From Stratiolaelaps scimitus (lineage: Eukaryota; Arthropoda; Arachnida; Mesostigmata; Laelapidae), in assembly GCA_019614645.1 (NCBI GenBank), contig JABWDB010000031.1:1116001-1180000 (forward strand): a DNA stretch of 64,000 bases, read 5' to 3'. Of the stretch, positions 35,923-49,700 are shown one piece after another (positions within the stretch are counted from its first letter, which is position 1; every line of letters begins with the position of its first letter). The translations under genes and the position numbers were made by a program. Below the pieces are notes generated by a model. The model saw only the letters and a program-made list of their open reading frames with translations. It did not search any database and was not told the origin of the DNA.

Positions 35923-36372
35923 GTGAACACCCTAACAAGCTGTGAATTTTGCGTACGATTATTTATTTGTCAATAAGGCCCAGACACAATGGTCGGTCCT
36001 TCTAAGGAGTCGCAGGCCATCTCAGGCCATCAGTCAATACGTTTTCAATGACCGGCTGTAGCACAAAAGAAGAGCGTCCAGTAAGCTTGCCACTGTAAAC
36101 ATTTTACTGTACATTTTTCGCTATTAGCGTATTTCAAACAATAACTTAGATAAAGTCGGCACAAATTAGTTGTTGCATACATATAGCAACGGTGTTCATC
36201 TATATGTGTATGTATGTATATATATATGATTTGACGAGAGGCAGATTTGTTCTGTCAACATTTAAGTTGCAACAAAAATGTATCGTCTGTATGTAAAGGA
36301 TCAACGCTGTGCTATGAGTTTAGCGCAGATCACTCGTTATTCGGTGAGTACATTTGTAGCTGGCTAATTTTG

Positions 36373-37428
36373 CTAGTTCGCCCTTTGAAAGTAGGAACTC
36401 CGACTGTCGATCATAGATTTGATGTACTTGTTATAAATGTTGCTCAAGCAAGCCTGACTCTCCCAGCGAGCACCCATCGCAGAACCTGGAACGCGCAGGC
36501 CAGTATTGAATGAGTTGAATGCATTAAATGAGTTCTGTCTCGATAATGAAGGTCCAATTTCAGCTAAACAGTTGAGACTTTGACTAATGTGGCCTTTCCT
36601 TAGGTTCGTCACGGAGTCGCTAAGTGGGGCGTATTTCGGCCTGAGCGAGAACGGGGTCAGGCTACTCATCTGTATAACCGAATTGTCCTGTAGAGATTCA
36701 TCATCCGATGTCTCCTCAACAATCTCCTCTTCGGGCGGGGCTAGCGGCGTGAGATCAATGTGCGGCTTCATCAACGGATCCCATACGAGACTACCGTTGA
36801 ACTTGGGGGCGTCCATTTTTCCTGTTCGCACCTTGGTGAGACTCTCGAGGGCTTCATCGATGCTCCCCAAGTGGAGGTCTTCACAACTCGGAGTGAGCGC
36901 TTTCTGGATTTTCTCCATAAGGCGAAGTTCGTTCCACGACGTGTGCATAGGATCGAAATTGACGCTGTTATTAGAATTCGACCGCTGTCGAAATGGCGTA
37001 CAAGGCTCCGATTGGGTGGTGACAAAGTTTCGAATCGCTTGCTTTCGTCGGAGACTACTTTTTCGGGAAGGGCATCTGCTTGAAGCGCGACTACCAGGAC
37101 GGGATTCACCTCTGCTACTGCAAGTACTTCCCGAACTCATCGGTGTAAGTGGTGTGCGTGGCTCATCTTCGGTGGGTGTCGTCAGGCCCTCTGGTGCTGG
37201 TGGGTATCGGACGTAGTTAATGATTGCGTCCTCGGCTGACACCGGCTCGTTGGTGACTGTCAGGATGTGTCGGAAGTCGCGAAGTGTCCCAATAAACTGG
37301 AGAAGCACATTCGAGTCTAAGGTGATTTGCTGGAGTAAGTCTGACTCTTGACCTTCTGAGGCTATACTCACGGCAATACCGAAGCTCCCTGTGGTCAAAA
37401 GAAAATTTAATTTAATGAACAATAAACG

Positions 37429-37494
<66 letters not shown>

Positions 37495-39417
37495 TAGACT
37501 GCCGGCTAAAGCTAATGTTCAAATCTGTGAGATATTGAATTTGGCTTAAACCTTTACAAATAAAAGTGATTTGGATTCAGAAAAAATGCGGGATCCCTTG
37601 TATATCTATGACAGAAAAGAGAGCAGGACATAGATTGAAGACAGGATATGGTTAAGGGCTCAGTCGAAGAGTCATGTCACTGATGTCCGATGAATAGGGA
37701 GCCTTTATTAAGCCCAACTTACATACGAGCTTAGCTCTACTGTTCCCATTCAAGCTAAACAAATATACTCGTTAGCCCATCTGCGCGAACTACGAAAGCG
37801 GGATGCGATGTGGTTTCCATAAAGAAAATTTATGTCTTAACGCAAATGCATTACGAAGGGTCTAGTCAGTTAGAGATGCAAGTGTAGTGTATGTTCAGAG
37901 GCATAGATGTCTAATAGAACGTACCGTATCTGCCGGCTCGTCCCATCCTGTGCAGGTAGGTTTCCTTGTCATTGGGCACCTCGAAGTTGATAACCAGGCT
38001 GACTTTTTCAGCATCTATGCCCCTGGCAGCGAGATCCGTCGTAACGAGAATGCGACACCGATTCTGTTTAAGTTGCACCAATGAATGAATGCGCTCACTC
38101 TGACGTTGGGCTCCCGACAACAGCTCGCATGGAAAATTCGACTCGCGCAAACGATCGCACAGCATTTCGGCACGCATCTGTGAATTGAGAAAAACCTGCG
38201 AAAAATACAGTGACGACGTTGAATACAAACAAATTGGCTGAATGAACACAGCACCGAATATCGTTTTGATATAAAAACGTGTCCATCCTAGCCTAGCAAT
38301 CCGAGTCCCAACTCACGTGACCCATATCCATAACACCGATTTCAACTTGTAGAGACTTCAAGACATGTCTGACTAACTCTCGTAACATTTCAGAGGGCAC
38401 AAATCACTGAAGCAAGTCTACGTAATAAACAAATAAATAACAAATCTATTATACATCTACAACTATCCTCAACGATAGTTGCACGAATAGCGTGAACTGA
38501 TTGACGAAATGGACAAATGTCTGACATGTAGACGACCTACCAGGCACTGAGTGTAGGGCACATCGACCAGTATCTGAAGCAAGACCTTGAGCTTCCGCTG
38601 GAAGACGATATGCGGAATGTGGTGATGCGGTACGCTATGATAAAACTGCCGGATGCCGAGAAGCGCAGGATCGTCGGAGTTCAGTCGGACGACGGTCGGT
38701 GCTCGCATGTACTTGGACAATTGCGAAACCATCTCCGATGGGAACGTGGCGCTCAGCGCGAGCATCTGCTTATTCGCCGGAAGAGCCGCATAGATCGAGC
38801 TAGAGTGAAAGCGAAGTAGACGAGGAAAACAACGGTGAGGATGGCGTTTGCATTGAAATATAGGTTAAAAAAATCGTGTGTCATAGATAAACGCGCCTGA
38901 TCGTTATAGATCTATCTACATATGTAGCCCGACGAAATCGATCTGTCACGCGAAAAATCAAACCTCGAATGGTCTCTTCGTATTGAAGCCGACAGCCGGC
39001 AGTCAATATAACTGCAGCAAATACTGCGCCTGTACTAACTTGATGTCGTCGTGAAAAGAAGGCTCAAGCAGTTTATCAGCTTCGTCCAGGACAAATAAGC
39101 GGATACTTCGCGACCTGAGCAGTCCTACTTGCAAAAGCTGTTTCGTGCGGCCTGGAGTTCCAACGAAGATGTGACATCGTCGGATCTTCACCTGAATTCG
39201 AGAGTACGACAGATGAATTGCTTGGCTGCACAAACCGCGGTCTTGGAGATGATAACATGACGGTGAATTACAAAGGTATGAATGTTGGTGCACAATGTAA
39301 ATACACAATCGCTTTCACGATCAACTTAAAGAAAGGTGTGAATTCGCATTGGCCAAGTGGGACACTATTTCATCAAAAATTAAAAAAAAACAACTGACAG
39401 CTTTGAGTCTGGATTCT

Positions 39418-39448
<31 letters not shown>

Positions 39449-42212
39449 AGTCATGTCGGGAGCTCTTAGATGACTCTGAAGTAATAACTCGATTAACTCG
39501 TACGAAGTAGCTACCTTGTCCTGTTCAAGAGCGATTCCGCCAATAAACGCGAAGCATTTCAAGCCGGGATAATCGACCCCTATACAGTTTATGTTGTCGC
39601 AGATCTGTATTGCGATCTCACGTGTCGGCGCAAGAATGACAACTTGCACCTCGTTCAGCTGTACATTCACCATCTCGAGGGAGACGACAGCGAATACGCA
39701 CGTTTTCCCCGTGCCGGATTTCGCCTGGATGATCATATCTGCAAGCAAACACAAAGAAATGGGTTGACGAAAATACACCGTCGGCCTAATTAAGACAGGA
39801 TTTCCACTCTGGAACCATCGTGGAACGTCTGCAAAACGAGATCATTTCACTTGTGTCCACAACGCCGAACACGATGTAAGGAACATTTTTAATGACAGTA
39901 AATATCCCAGCAATTGTTCAGATGAAAATCACGATAACCTTTTGATTGCGCGGCCAAGTCCAAATTAATCAAATGAGATCAATTAGGGTCAAATGAATCT
40001 GTCGCGCAGCAAAGAAGTTTAACGAATTTGGTTTTATCACAGTTGTCTCACATCGCTTTGTCGCGAATCCTTTAGCTACACAGTCGATGTCTACTTCAAA
40101 ACAAAAGCTCCAGCTCTCAGTGACGAAAACATGATGACAGGTAGAGCGTAACAAATGCCATTCGCTGTGATAAAAGGTTGTGTGTCAAGACGTGACCTGC
40201 ATAGACTTACATCTCTCGCCCATACAATGTATAAATAATGTCTGTCGACGTTTATATGAAGACGTGAACTAGTGGCGAACACACACCACTCACACACATC
40301 TGTGTGAGAATCGTTTCTTTGATTGTCTGTTTCATCGACTAAGAGTTTAAGTGGCAAAACGGTATCTCTGCGCATGTAGCATGCATGGAGCAAACACTAC
40401 CAGGGCCGATCTGACTTAATTCATGGTATTCTGTTATCCCTAACCTTAAGGAACTAATTAATCTACTATCACTAAATTTAAGGAACTAATTAACTACTAG
40501 CTATCATTAACAAAGGAATTTTACATATTTTCAATCTCACAGATCATTTTGTGTTTACGCTTCCATATATATTGGCAACTATTATAGATTTATTATAAAT
40601 AGAGTGATTGATGATTCCCGAAACTAACAGATTTTCAAGGGAATATGACACCTCAAATTTCGGTTGCACATATTAAATGAAGATGAGGCGAATTACACAA
40701 AAAAATTGTAAAATGGACACAATAGTGTCAAGATGTAAATGTCGTCGTTATCGGCTACAAACATCCGGGACCCACAGGTTCGAGTCCAGCGCTGTGACAC
40801 ATCCCTTTGAATATGACATGCTATTGTATTGAGCACAACGGCAGCATCAGTGCGTCATTGACAAATTCGTTCTCTCTACCAAACAGAAATATCTCTTATT
40901 ATGGAAATTATTACCGTTATGATTATTATTTCCCAGTTCAGTCATCCACCATACTCGACTGCATGAAACTAGCTATCAAATCAATGCTTAAGAATATATC
41001 TATCAGAGTGTATAGTAAATTGTGCCAATTTTACCGATCTCTGTTCTTTTCATTAGGCAGATCAAATCGTGCCAACCGTGCTTATTTGATTTGTGTTAGA
41101 TCTTACCACCCCTTAGCAGCGGGTGTAGTTCGCCTACACTGAGAATCTATCTGCTTAAATATCCACCTGGCCCACAGAACCGTTGCCCTTCTAACAGACT
41201 CGACCTCCCCCTCTGGTCCTCAGGACACACATCGGCAGGCATCCAAACCGAATATGTCGTGACAAACAACGTATAAATATTTTACCATACATTACCCCTG
41301 TACATGGCGACATTTACTCCGCGATGATGAACGGCTACATGTATAAATACAGGGCATTATAACAGTAAACTCTGCGGACTGTCTCATAGAAACGGCAACA
41401 GACATTATAGAAATAACAACAAATATTATAGAATAAAACAGTAACTCATTGATAAATGTGGAAGACCGCTACCAGGATGAGCACATTTGTACTCTTTCAA
41501 CACGACCTTGAAATACTGAGGGCTGATGTATTTACTAAAAAAAAAGTAATAAACGAAGGTAAATATATAATCAGTCCTTTGCTCTCGTCAGGACACAAGT
41601 TACGTCGACAGGTTGTTCAGTGTAGCAATAGCTGGCTTAATATATATATCATGAGTCGTATAACCGAATAGATTATCCAAAACATAGAGTAGATATTGGA
41701 TCATTCCTATATATACAGTTCGCAGCTCGATCACTGCACGAGAATATCTAGATCTTTGTTTCTCTATAATTGACATTTAGTACTATAATGAATATCGTGG
41801 TGCGTATACACAGGGCAGGTAAACGTGGCCTGGATGACTGGTCCTGGTTCACCTAATCCATGAAGTCCTATCCTGGCATTCTGTAGCTCATTAACGATGA
41901 TGGCAAAATAGAGACGACTATTTATACCTCACACGATGGATGACCCTGACCCTTTACGCGCATTCACATACACAGACACACACACACAAAGTTTAACAAC
42001 AGAAGACAATTCCCGCCTCTCTAACCGACCTGTTTACGCTGCCGATTTAGTAGACAGGCTCTTGATTCTCGCTGTCAAACTCACATGTTGACAACCTGCG
42101 CAGCCTCAACGTGTAAAATACGTATAAATTTAAAAAAAAATTATACGTAATTTACGTTTATATAATATATTTATTTAAATATATAAATGTCAAAAAATAG
42201 CTTGATCTTGAC

Positions 42213-42278
<66 letters not shown>

Positions 42279-42610
42279 TCAATCTGCATGTTTCCTTCTT
42301 TCGATTCCTCTAAAACGTTACTATTTTATAGTATCATTCTGGCGTAGGTATATCCTATGTAGTACAAAGGCTTATTGGATGGCTCTACTTCAGCTAACTT
42401 ACCAACACCGCACTTGGCCATGGGAATTGCCTTTGCCTGAATCGGCGATGGTTGTTGAAAACCAGTCCTATGCAGGCCTGAAAGTGTCCTCTTCGAGAGG
42501 AGCAAGGCCTCAAACGTCCCCACTTGACTGGTAGGCGCCACATCGCTACTCCGATCCTCACCGCCCGCACCAGTCGTGCTGTTGTGAGCCAGCCGACGAC
42601 AAGTCGACAT
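36373..42610 (-). CDS. DDX20: DDX20/Gemin3 DEAD-box RNA helicase
   Basis: Six exons code for 709 residues: 42610-42403, 39738-39515, 39191-39040, 38799-38541, 38195-37925 and 37388-36373 (TAG), all in phase. The helicase core is complete: Q motif (GFQQPSPIQ), motif I (AKSGTGKT, about 75-82), Ia (APTREIA), Ib (TPGR), II (DEAD in FVLDEADKLL), III (SAT), IV (LVFLNSQMRAE), V (TTDLAARGIDAEKV) and VI (HRMGRAGRYG). The order of motifs and the KQMLALSATFP and RGIDAEKVSLV stretches match Gemin3 specifically. The last exon is a Ser- and Arg-rich, low-complexity tail, as in the family. Gemin3 works in the SMN complex that loads Sm proteins on snRNAs. The short tail after the core suggests a slightly shorter protein than the human one. 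Intron 1 is 2.66 kb and carries repeats. Confidence 0.95.
37431..37491. repeat. (AT)n microsatellite in DDX20 intron 5
   Basis: About 60 bases of TA repeats, starting 43 bases upstream of the last DDX20 exon on the gene's strand, close to its acceptor and branch region. Confidence 0.95.
39418..39447. repeat. (CAA)n triplet repeat
   Basis: Ten CAA units (TTG on the gene's strand) in the DDX20 intron between exons 39738-39515 and 39191-39040. Confidence 0.9.
40735..40803 (+). repeat. tRNA-derived SINE-like head
   Basis: The box-B-like ACAGGTTCGAGTCC and the following GCGCTGTGACACAT match the heads at 262 and 30296. It lies in DDX20 intron 1, antisense to the gene. The 3' segment is missing. 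Confidence 0.5.
42214..42276. repeat. (AT)n microsatellite in DDX20 intron 1
   Basis: Over 60 bases of TA repeats in the first DDX20 intron, about 130 bases from its donor site. Confidence 0.95.
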
Positions 42611-43392
42611 TACGGACACCGCGCGAACGTACTTCCACCGTGTTGGCGGACGAACGCACCCGTGGAACCTCACAGGAATCGGTCACACAGCACAGGCGAT
42701 CAGAGATAAATCGCTCCGATATGTTGCGCCTTCTCGATATCATTTAAAATGACTCCGGCCTGCGTGTACACACGACACCACCGTGCTTGTCTGTGTCTGA
42801 AGACCTGTCGTCAACTTCAACGGTGGCCGTCAGAGACACTGATCGGACTCAGCTGATTCATAAACATGTTTGACTGACGACGAAATAAGCCCCTGGGCCG
42901 TCGTCTGCTAAGGCCCCCCGAAACAGAAAGGGCATGAGGGGCTGAGAGAGGAGTTGTCTGTTGAACGTTCAACACAACAACTATGTATACTAAGCACAAA
43001 CTATATATAGGAGACTACTAAACCGGTGAATCATTATGCAAATGGCGAGTAATCGGAGCAGGATACGTCAGCATTACGGCTCGGGCGAAGAAAAAAAACG
43101 GATCTCCCTGGATCGTTTGTTTTGTTTGCAAATACAGACCGCGCAAAGAGAAGCTGTCTGCTCCGCCGTCAGCGACCCTTAGTCAACGTCCGCTCAATAA
43201 CAGAATACCGGATAATAGCGACGACGAAACATAGATAAGGCATGTCGCGCGGGGCTGATCTATGGAGTGCGTGAGCGGAAACCGAGGCGAAACTTCAGAG
43301 AAATTCTACCGGCAGACAACCTGCGACGGATTGCCGTCACTTCGACGCGAGCTCAGTTCGTTACTACTCGATTCGACAACGGTTTAGACACG
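42611..43392. promoter_or_regulatory. Divergent promoter region, DDX20 / TMEM223
   Basis: The two start codons face away from each other, 782 bp apart. The frame upstream of the TMEM223 ATG stays open to 43267 without another in-frame ATG, which I read as leader sequence. No TATA box is clearly placed. Confidence 0.55.
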
Positions 43393-44693
43393 ATGTTACT
43401 TCCGCTGGCGAGGCGATTCACATGTGCCGGTGGCGGTCTCACAAGGCTGTGGAACACGAGAGGTCGGCTGGTCGATGTTACAGCCAAGTGGATTTCTGGC
43501 GGTCCCAAACTCGAGTTACTATATCAGCACAATCGACCTAGATTGATCATGCTAGCTAGACTATTTGGAGTATCCCAGTTAATTGCCTGGCCCTATATGT
43601 GCTATGCTGTTAGCGATTTGATGGAAAAGAAGAATGTCGCAAGGTATACAGATAGTTTGCGATCACCGCTAGGAGCACTTTTCCTATTGTCATAACTTAA
43701 CTTTTATTAGTTTGTCTTGCTTTATCAACTCAAGTTAATTATATATATATAACAAATCACATATATAAATCTGTCCAAGTAAGGCTGTATAAGAATAGCT
43801 CTATAAATAGAAAATGTACATTTCTCAAATAGAATATGTGTGTATGTAACATTAGAATACTTATTATTGTTACTAGGACATTTATGCTGGGTCGCAGGGA
43901 TGTATCGTTTGATGTCGATGATTATTCGTTCATGATTTCTTTATTATTAATATTATTTGTAGAATGATTAGTCACTGCAAGTGTGACTAGCCATGATATA
44001 TATTCTCCATTGCACAGCGAAAAAGAATCGAACTAGTATCATCATGATGTGGTCTCCTGTCACGTCTCTCATTTGTTCTATAATAATCAGATGCGCGGAC
44101 GGGCTTTGCTTAACGAAATGAATACCCTAGATGGCAAAGAGTCGTATTCGAAACTGAAAGCTGTAACTTGTTACCTAAGCGTTTGTATGATTGCACTTTT
44201 GTAAATTAGCCGTTTGCGAACTGAAACTGCTATATATATATATATTATATATATATGTCATTTTGACAACTTAATGTAATCGATTGTTAATGATTTCAGG
44301 AGGAACCCCGAGGGTGACAATACACGATTCAAGCGAATATCTCGAAGTGTCGCCGAAAGTGGAATTATCTATTTTAGTCAGGTGGTAGGCTGCGTTATAG
44401 GCATGGCGTTAGTTGTCTCCTCAGCGATAGTTGCCAGACAAACAATTCGAAAGATTCACCTTGTGGGGAGAAACCGTGTTCGCTTCGAAACCTATGGCCT
44501 TGTAAAGTCAGAAATTATCGAAGTTCCCATACAACACGTGAGCGCTATACGGGGCCGAAATCCCAACGCATTATCCTATATCCCTGTCAAGGTGTCGGGA
44601 AGGTTTATCTATCTCCTCGTTGACCAGTTTGTCGGTGAGTTCCCCGTGCCAAAACTGTACGATATGACTGTTGGCGTCACGAGGAAGTTGTGA
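43393..44693 (+). CDS. TMEM223: TMEM223, mitochondrial inner-membrane protein
   Basis: Two exons, 43393-43643 and 44300-44693 (TGA), join AAG|GTATAC to GATTTCAG|G and give 214 residues, close to the human length. The N-terminus is basic and free of acid (MLLPLARRFTCAGGGLTRLW), as expected for a mitochondrial targeting sequence. There are two membrane segments, at about 52-75 (LFGVSQLIAWPYMCYAV) and in exon 2 (VVGCVIGMALVVSSAIV). The C-terminal block with PVKVSGRFIYLLVDQ and FPVPKLYDMTVG is the most conserved part of the family as I remember it. TMEM223 has been linked to complex IV assembly. I chose the ATG at 43393 because the frame upstream has no other ATG. It shares a divergent promoter with DDX20. 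Confidence 0.88.
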
Positions 44694-44843
44694 TCGAGAC
44701 GGCATAACTTCAGAGTAGAACTTGAGAATTTAGGCTATCTCCTCTTAATCGTAAAAACACTTGGTATCTCATAGTACTCTCACACTGGTGTGCGTCTGTA
44801 CCGTGCCCTGGGTGCCGGAAGAGAATCATGCAAGGGAAGTAAA

Positions 44844-44849
44844 AATAAA
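44844..44849 (+). other. Candidate poly(A) signal of TMEM223
   Basis: AATAAA lies 151 bases after the stop codon of TMEM223, followed by a T-rich stretch. Confidence 0.5.
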
Positions 44850-46285
44850 TGTTTAATCTGTATGCTAATTTTACATACACGAGTTGTCATTCAGGTAGCT
44901 TGCATGTTAAAATTCTCGATAAAAAAGTGTTTCTATGCTCTCTGACTTACCTTGCATTATTCTGCATAAATGGAAATGATGAAGACCAAAGAGAGAACTT
45001 TGCCAACTCAGCTACCACTTAATCAGTATCGCAGCTTTTGATATGTATATATATATATATATATATATATGGGAGAGTCAGCACTCAGATGAATAGTAGT
45101 CATCAGGATAATGTCGAGATAGCGTGCGGTGGTGAACATTGCCCAGTTCACAAGCGTCTTCATATGGCTAAGTGTAGATAAATGTCTGATGGGTGTGATA
45201 AGGTCAGAGAAGGCTGCAAACAGGGGTCTCATTAGTCCATAGGGGTCCGATTGTGGCTGTTGTCCGAGACAGACGAGGGCGGTTCATTTTCTCCTGAAGT
45301 GTGGAGCGCTTTTTGTTTCGTGTCTGGGCAAAGTGAGAAAGGTAATGTGAGGGCAAGAAAAAAATGGAGGCAGGTGGGGATTCGCATTTCTGCAGTTAAT
45401 TGTTTTCTGGAAAGCTAATTGTGAACATACGATGCTACCATTCACAGGTTAGGTTCGACAGGTAGGAAATAGCTGCTAAGTGTATCTTTTCGCCGACCAC
45501 CACAAAACTTAGAAGCTGAACTGATTTGCCACTGATTGCGTTTGCTTTTTTCAGGGTGACCTGGTCGATTCGGTGTATTCGGAATGACTTGAAGCACAAT
45601 CGAATGAAAATGTATTCGACCAATAAGGTGCATGTTACAAGAATGGATCAAATAATACGTTCAGTCGTTAGATCTGTGTTGATTACTGAAAAACGAACGG
45701 ACGGACGATATTCAATTGTTATTCAATTGTTTATTATTGGTAACAAAGGGCCAACAATTGTTGCCCCTGGACAATGTGTGCAATCACCATTTGGGTATAT
45801 TAGTGACTATGGCCATGAGTCAGAGGCTCGGTGGGGGCAAAATGGACCGAACTAGACCCAAACTGATTTGCGACGAATAGTTTATCAATCTTGAGCTATC
45901 TCGTTGCTGGTGTAATCCTGAAAAGGCTTCACGACGGATCGCTCACCAGGCGTTTGGGTGTTATAGAAGGAGTTACCTATTTTTTACCAATCTAGACAAG
46001 TTCCCCACAGGTTATTTGATTTATGGCTGTTCTTACCACATGAGCGCTGTATATCAGCTTGGTTCATGTATCGATTTAACGACATACATTTTCAGCTGCT
46101 TCTTTAAGTTTAGATACGGTGTAGTGAGAATGGTTTGTAGATCCTTTTGAATAACACAAAGGAAGGCCCGATATTTACTGTTCACACACCTAATTCGTAC
46201 AATTTGAAATAGATACATATATTCTCCCAGCATCTTTAATCCTTAGACCTTGTGTCGATTGTCATCGAACTCAAATTTTCCTCAG
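44850..46285. other. Intergenic, upstream of the sorting nexin
   Basis: There is one (AT)n run (45047-45070). The open frame at 45526-45855 has no motif and no splice partners. I see no gene. Confidence 0.45.
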
Positions 46286-46698
46286 GGGGTCGATTTCAAT
46301 CCGCCCGCCCAGCCGTCACCCATGCGATTAGTCAGTGGCGGGCCCTCGGCCGCCATAACGTTAGCCACGGGGGGAGTTCCTGCACAATATGGCAGACGGA
46401 TTTCTCGTCTACTGAGCGGAGCGCCAGCAATCGCAACCAGCAGCACGTCCACAACCACCACCATCACCGCCAACAGCAGCAGCAGCAGGCGCAGTGTACC
46501 CCTGCGAATTATTCACACAGCAGAGTCGTTGTTCAAGACTGTTTGAGTGTGCGGCGAGTAGCCATTGCTCGCGATCGGCACCCAACTTCGATAGATCTCG
46601 ATCCTGGCGTAGCAGAAGGGGTGGCTACGTTCGTCGTCGACAAACGTCGACGAAGTCAACGATTGTCGACCACTGACAGTCACTGACGACGATTCAAG
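46286..46698 (+). other. Candidate noncoding or alternative 5' exon of the sorting nexin
   Basis: The block follows a good acceptor (TTTTCCTCAG) and ends at a good donor (TTCAAG|GTGCGT). It is GC-richer than its surroundings, carries a CAG/CAC triplet tract near 46440-46490, and is open in two frames. A possible second acceptor, CCTTCAACAG at 46759, would leave a 61-base intron before the ATG at 46776. I read it as 5' leader with low-complexity repeats. A coding exon of another gene with His/Gln runs is the alternative. Confidence 0.35.
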
Positions 46699-46775
46699 GT
46701 GCGTGCACTTGTCTCTACCTACTGTCAGCCAGTCACCCGCTGATCGGTTCCTTCAACAGCACACGCCGTTCCACG

Positions 46776-49700
46776 ATGAGTAATCCACTACAACAGGATC
46801 TGTCCGCCAGCAAGAACGAGGAGGACGATCTCTTCGTGTCAACTGTCGAGGTAAATGAAACTTGTTGTGCGTCCTGTCAATATATATGTGTGTGTGTGTA
46901 TACCCTGTTCCGCCCCTGGTGAATCTGTGTGAACCCATCATATGGAGCAAGCTCGTTTTAGACGAAAGCGAACAAAATCCACCCGTCTCATCCCACGAAG
47001 ACGGCTGGACAATCGGTAGCATCCGCGATACGATATTCGAGTGGCGAATTCCCGTACTCGTCTTGTGATTCGTACGACGGATTGGCGAGTTCGTTTTTGC
47101 GCCAGGTGTGCCGTGTAAACGCCTCGGGGGCTAGCTGACGTTCGGGGGGGAGGGTGGGGGGAGACAGCCAGCCTAGAAACAGATCTAGTAGCCTGTATAT
47201 TAGTCAATCACCTAATGAGTTCATTTTCTCGGCTATCCCATCGAGATAACTGTGCGTGAACTTCACGTGTAAGTCAATCGGTGAAGTGTCCGCCTACCTA
47301 TAACTATTTTGCAGTTGGGTGTGTGTGTGTATGTGTGAGACATTGAAAGATCTGTGTATTTGTCTGTCTGCCTGTGGACGTATGACAGGGTATTCCCCTA
47401 CGATTTATTGTCACCGTCCGTTGCCGACGGAGACCACGGGTGGTGGGCCAAATGCTCAATTGTTGTCGTTAATAATAAAGCGGTGAAGGCGCCTTTCAGT
47501 GCTCTAGCAGAGTACACCGATGTGAGGCATTATTGAATATGACGCGGGGATGAAATCAACCGCAGAGGGGCCGAATCGCAATTCTACTGCCCACTGACAC
47601 TGCTGGCGATCATCGTAGTACAAGCAAGTATATTTGTCGTATATTTGTTTGTTACCCACTCACTCTCGCCGTCGTTGCGGCCTCCCGCGAAATGCCAACG
47701 CGGTATAGGTGCCGGATGTGTCATCCACAGCTGGTCAAGGGATGACGATGCCGCCCCCGTCCACGACATCTCCCCTACTACACAGACCCTAGTGAGAAAA
47801 AAAGCTAATGAAAAGCGGTTAATGGCTGTGTCTCCTGTCAATTTGCCTTGACAATTGGCCTACGAAACGAATAGGTCGAATGGACGCTGGAAACAGCGAA
47901 AGAAAACAAAATGCCAGATGGAAACTGACCGATACACACAGATTCATTTTGGCGTGTTTTGAAACGGCAGACCATTCGTAGTTTTGGCTTTTGGGACGGC
48001 CGGAATGTTCACCGTTGATGAACGTTGGCGGTGAAGAGCGGCGTAGACGTTATGATGAGCTTTTGTATGCATTGTTATTTTTTCTTCATGTAAATGGTTG
48101 TCATCGTTGCGTTTGTGTGGCCAAGCTCGAGTAACGCACAACCAACAATGAGCATTTCATTCGTGCGTCATTTGAGCGACTTTTAAATTGATTTCGTGTA
48201 GGGCAGAAGGTATTCGTTCGTCTGTTGATTTACTGAACGGTCTACCGCTGATTCAGTGCAAATAGTGGGAGTTTTCTAGTCGCATATGTGATACGCCGGT
48301 CTATGGGAGACACACTTTCAGATGAGCTAATTTAAGAAAGAAAATCGCACAGCGTGATTTACTCCGATGCATATTTGTGGAGATACAACAATTAATACTT
48401 TCGAGATTCAACCCTCTCGAGTATCGCCATCTAGGGCCGCCGGGTTATCCCAGAGCGGCTGATCCGGGCTCGGCGTTCCCTGCGGTGTCGTTGAAGGCAA
48501 CCTAGCCTATGATCGCCTACTGACTTTGTGTAAATACGTCAACGGTTTTATTAATTTTGTACGTAACGGAGTTTTGAAGGTCGCGACATACGGCACCACA
48601 GGGGACTAACTGAAGTTGGATGGAGCTAGCTTCTACCTGGGTTACTTCGCCATTTCGACCATTGTGAAAGAACCAAATGAGCTTTGGCAAATCGCTAAAT
48701 AACTTTATAGTAAGCAGACGTAGAAATATCGGCATATGTGTATCATATAAAACATTTTGCGTCCCCGAAGCTAGCCTCCATTTACTGACCACTTGTGAAT
48801 TATAGCCTAGAGGAATCAGTTCAGATATTTCATCAACGTCGACACTAGAACATACCGCACTACGAATGCGAATAGACCACCAGCTCGCGACTCACCCCAG
48901 TTCCATTTTCTTCTGTGGTAATCTGCTACGCTCCTTTTGTTAATACTAGATGTTCTGTTACATTTCCTGGGAGAAAGCTTTTCCTGTAAAAATTTGTGTT
49001 TGTTCAGAATATGACGGTGCGGCCACTAGCAATCGTCGACTGCTGAACCGTCCTTCGTTCCTCGTTGTGTATTGTGTTCTTTTTCTATTTTTACATGTAT
49101 CTTACTTGTCAGCTATCATTACTGACTTCATCACAATTACTTCAATTATTTATTGGCGGCCTCGTCTAATGTGATGAACAATGTACACCTAACAATAGCA
49201 AGTGGCGACTGGCAAATGCGGAGATTCTGCGCTACCGATTCAAATCTTTATCGACGTAATTTGCGTCGACAAAACGAATCCACTATGTGTCTGTCTGCTT
49301 CACTGGCTTCCTGAGTAATTGTTGCATCGGCCTGCAATCAAATTATAAGGCGACTGCTGAATAAGGCCAGACAAGTTCAACGCGCCTGCGTGCATCTCAT
49401 TCACATGTGCACGCGGAGCATGGTACCTTCCTAATTAATGAGGAAACATGTCAGTTGATGGCAAGGTAGATTAATGGGCTCGGTCGAGCTTACATACCCA
49501 CGGTAGGACAGCACATTTACAAAACATAATAATTAGGCCAGTTTGAAAGTTCGTTCGATTTTATAGATAAAATCAAGATTTTATCTGTGAGAAATCGATC
49601 CAAATTAACTATTTCGATGGCATGGAAATTTGAGGAGTGATTTTAAAAAAATAATGTGTAATGTGGTAGTGAGACAGGGGAAAAGTCGAGCATTCTACGA

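Noticed and set aside
36587..37216. 209-codon plus-strand frame over DDX20
   Set aside because: It is the antisense shadow of the long last DDX20 exon.
45526..45855. 109-codon plus-strand frame upstream of the sorting nexin
   Set aside because: There is no motif, no splice sites joining it to another exon, and its composition matches the intergenic DNA.
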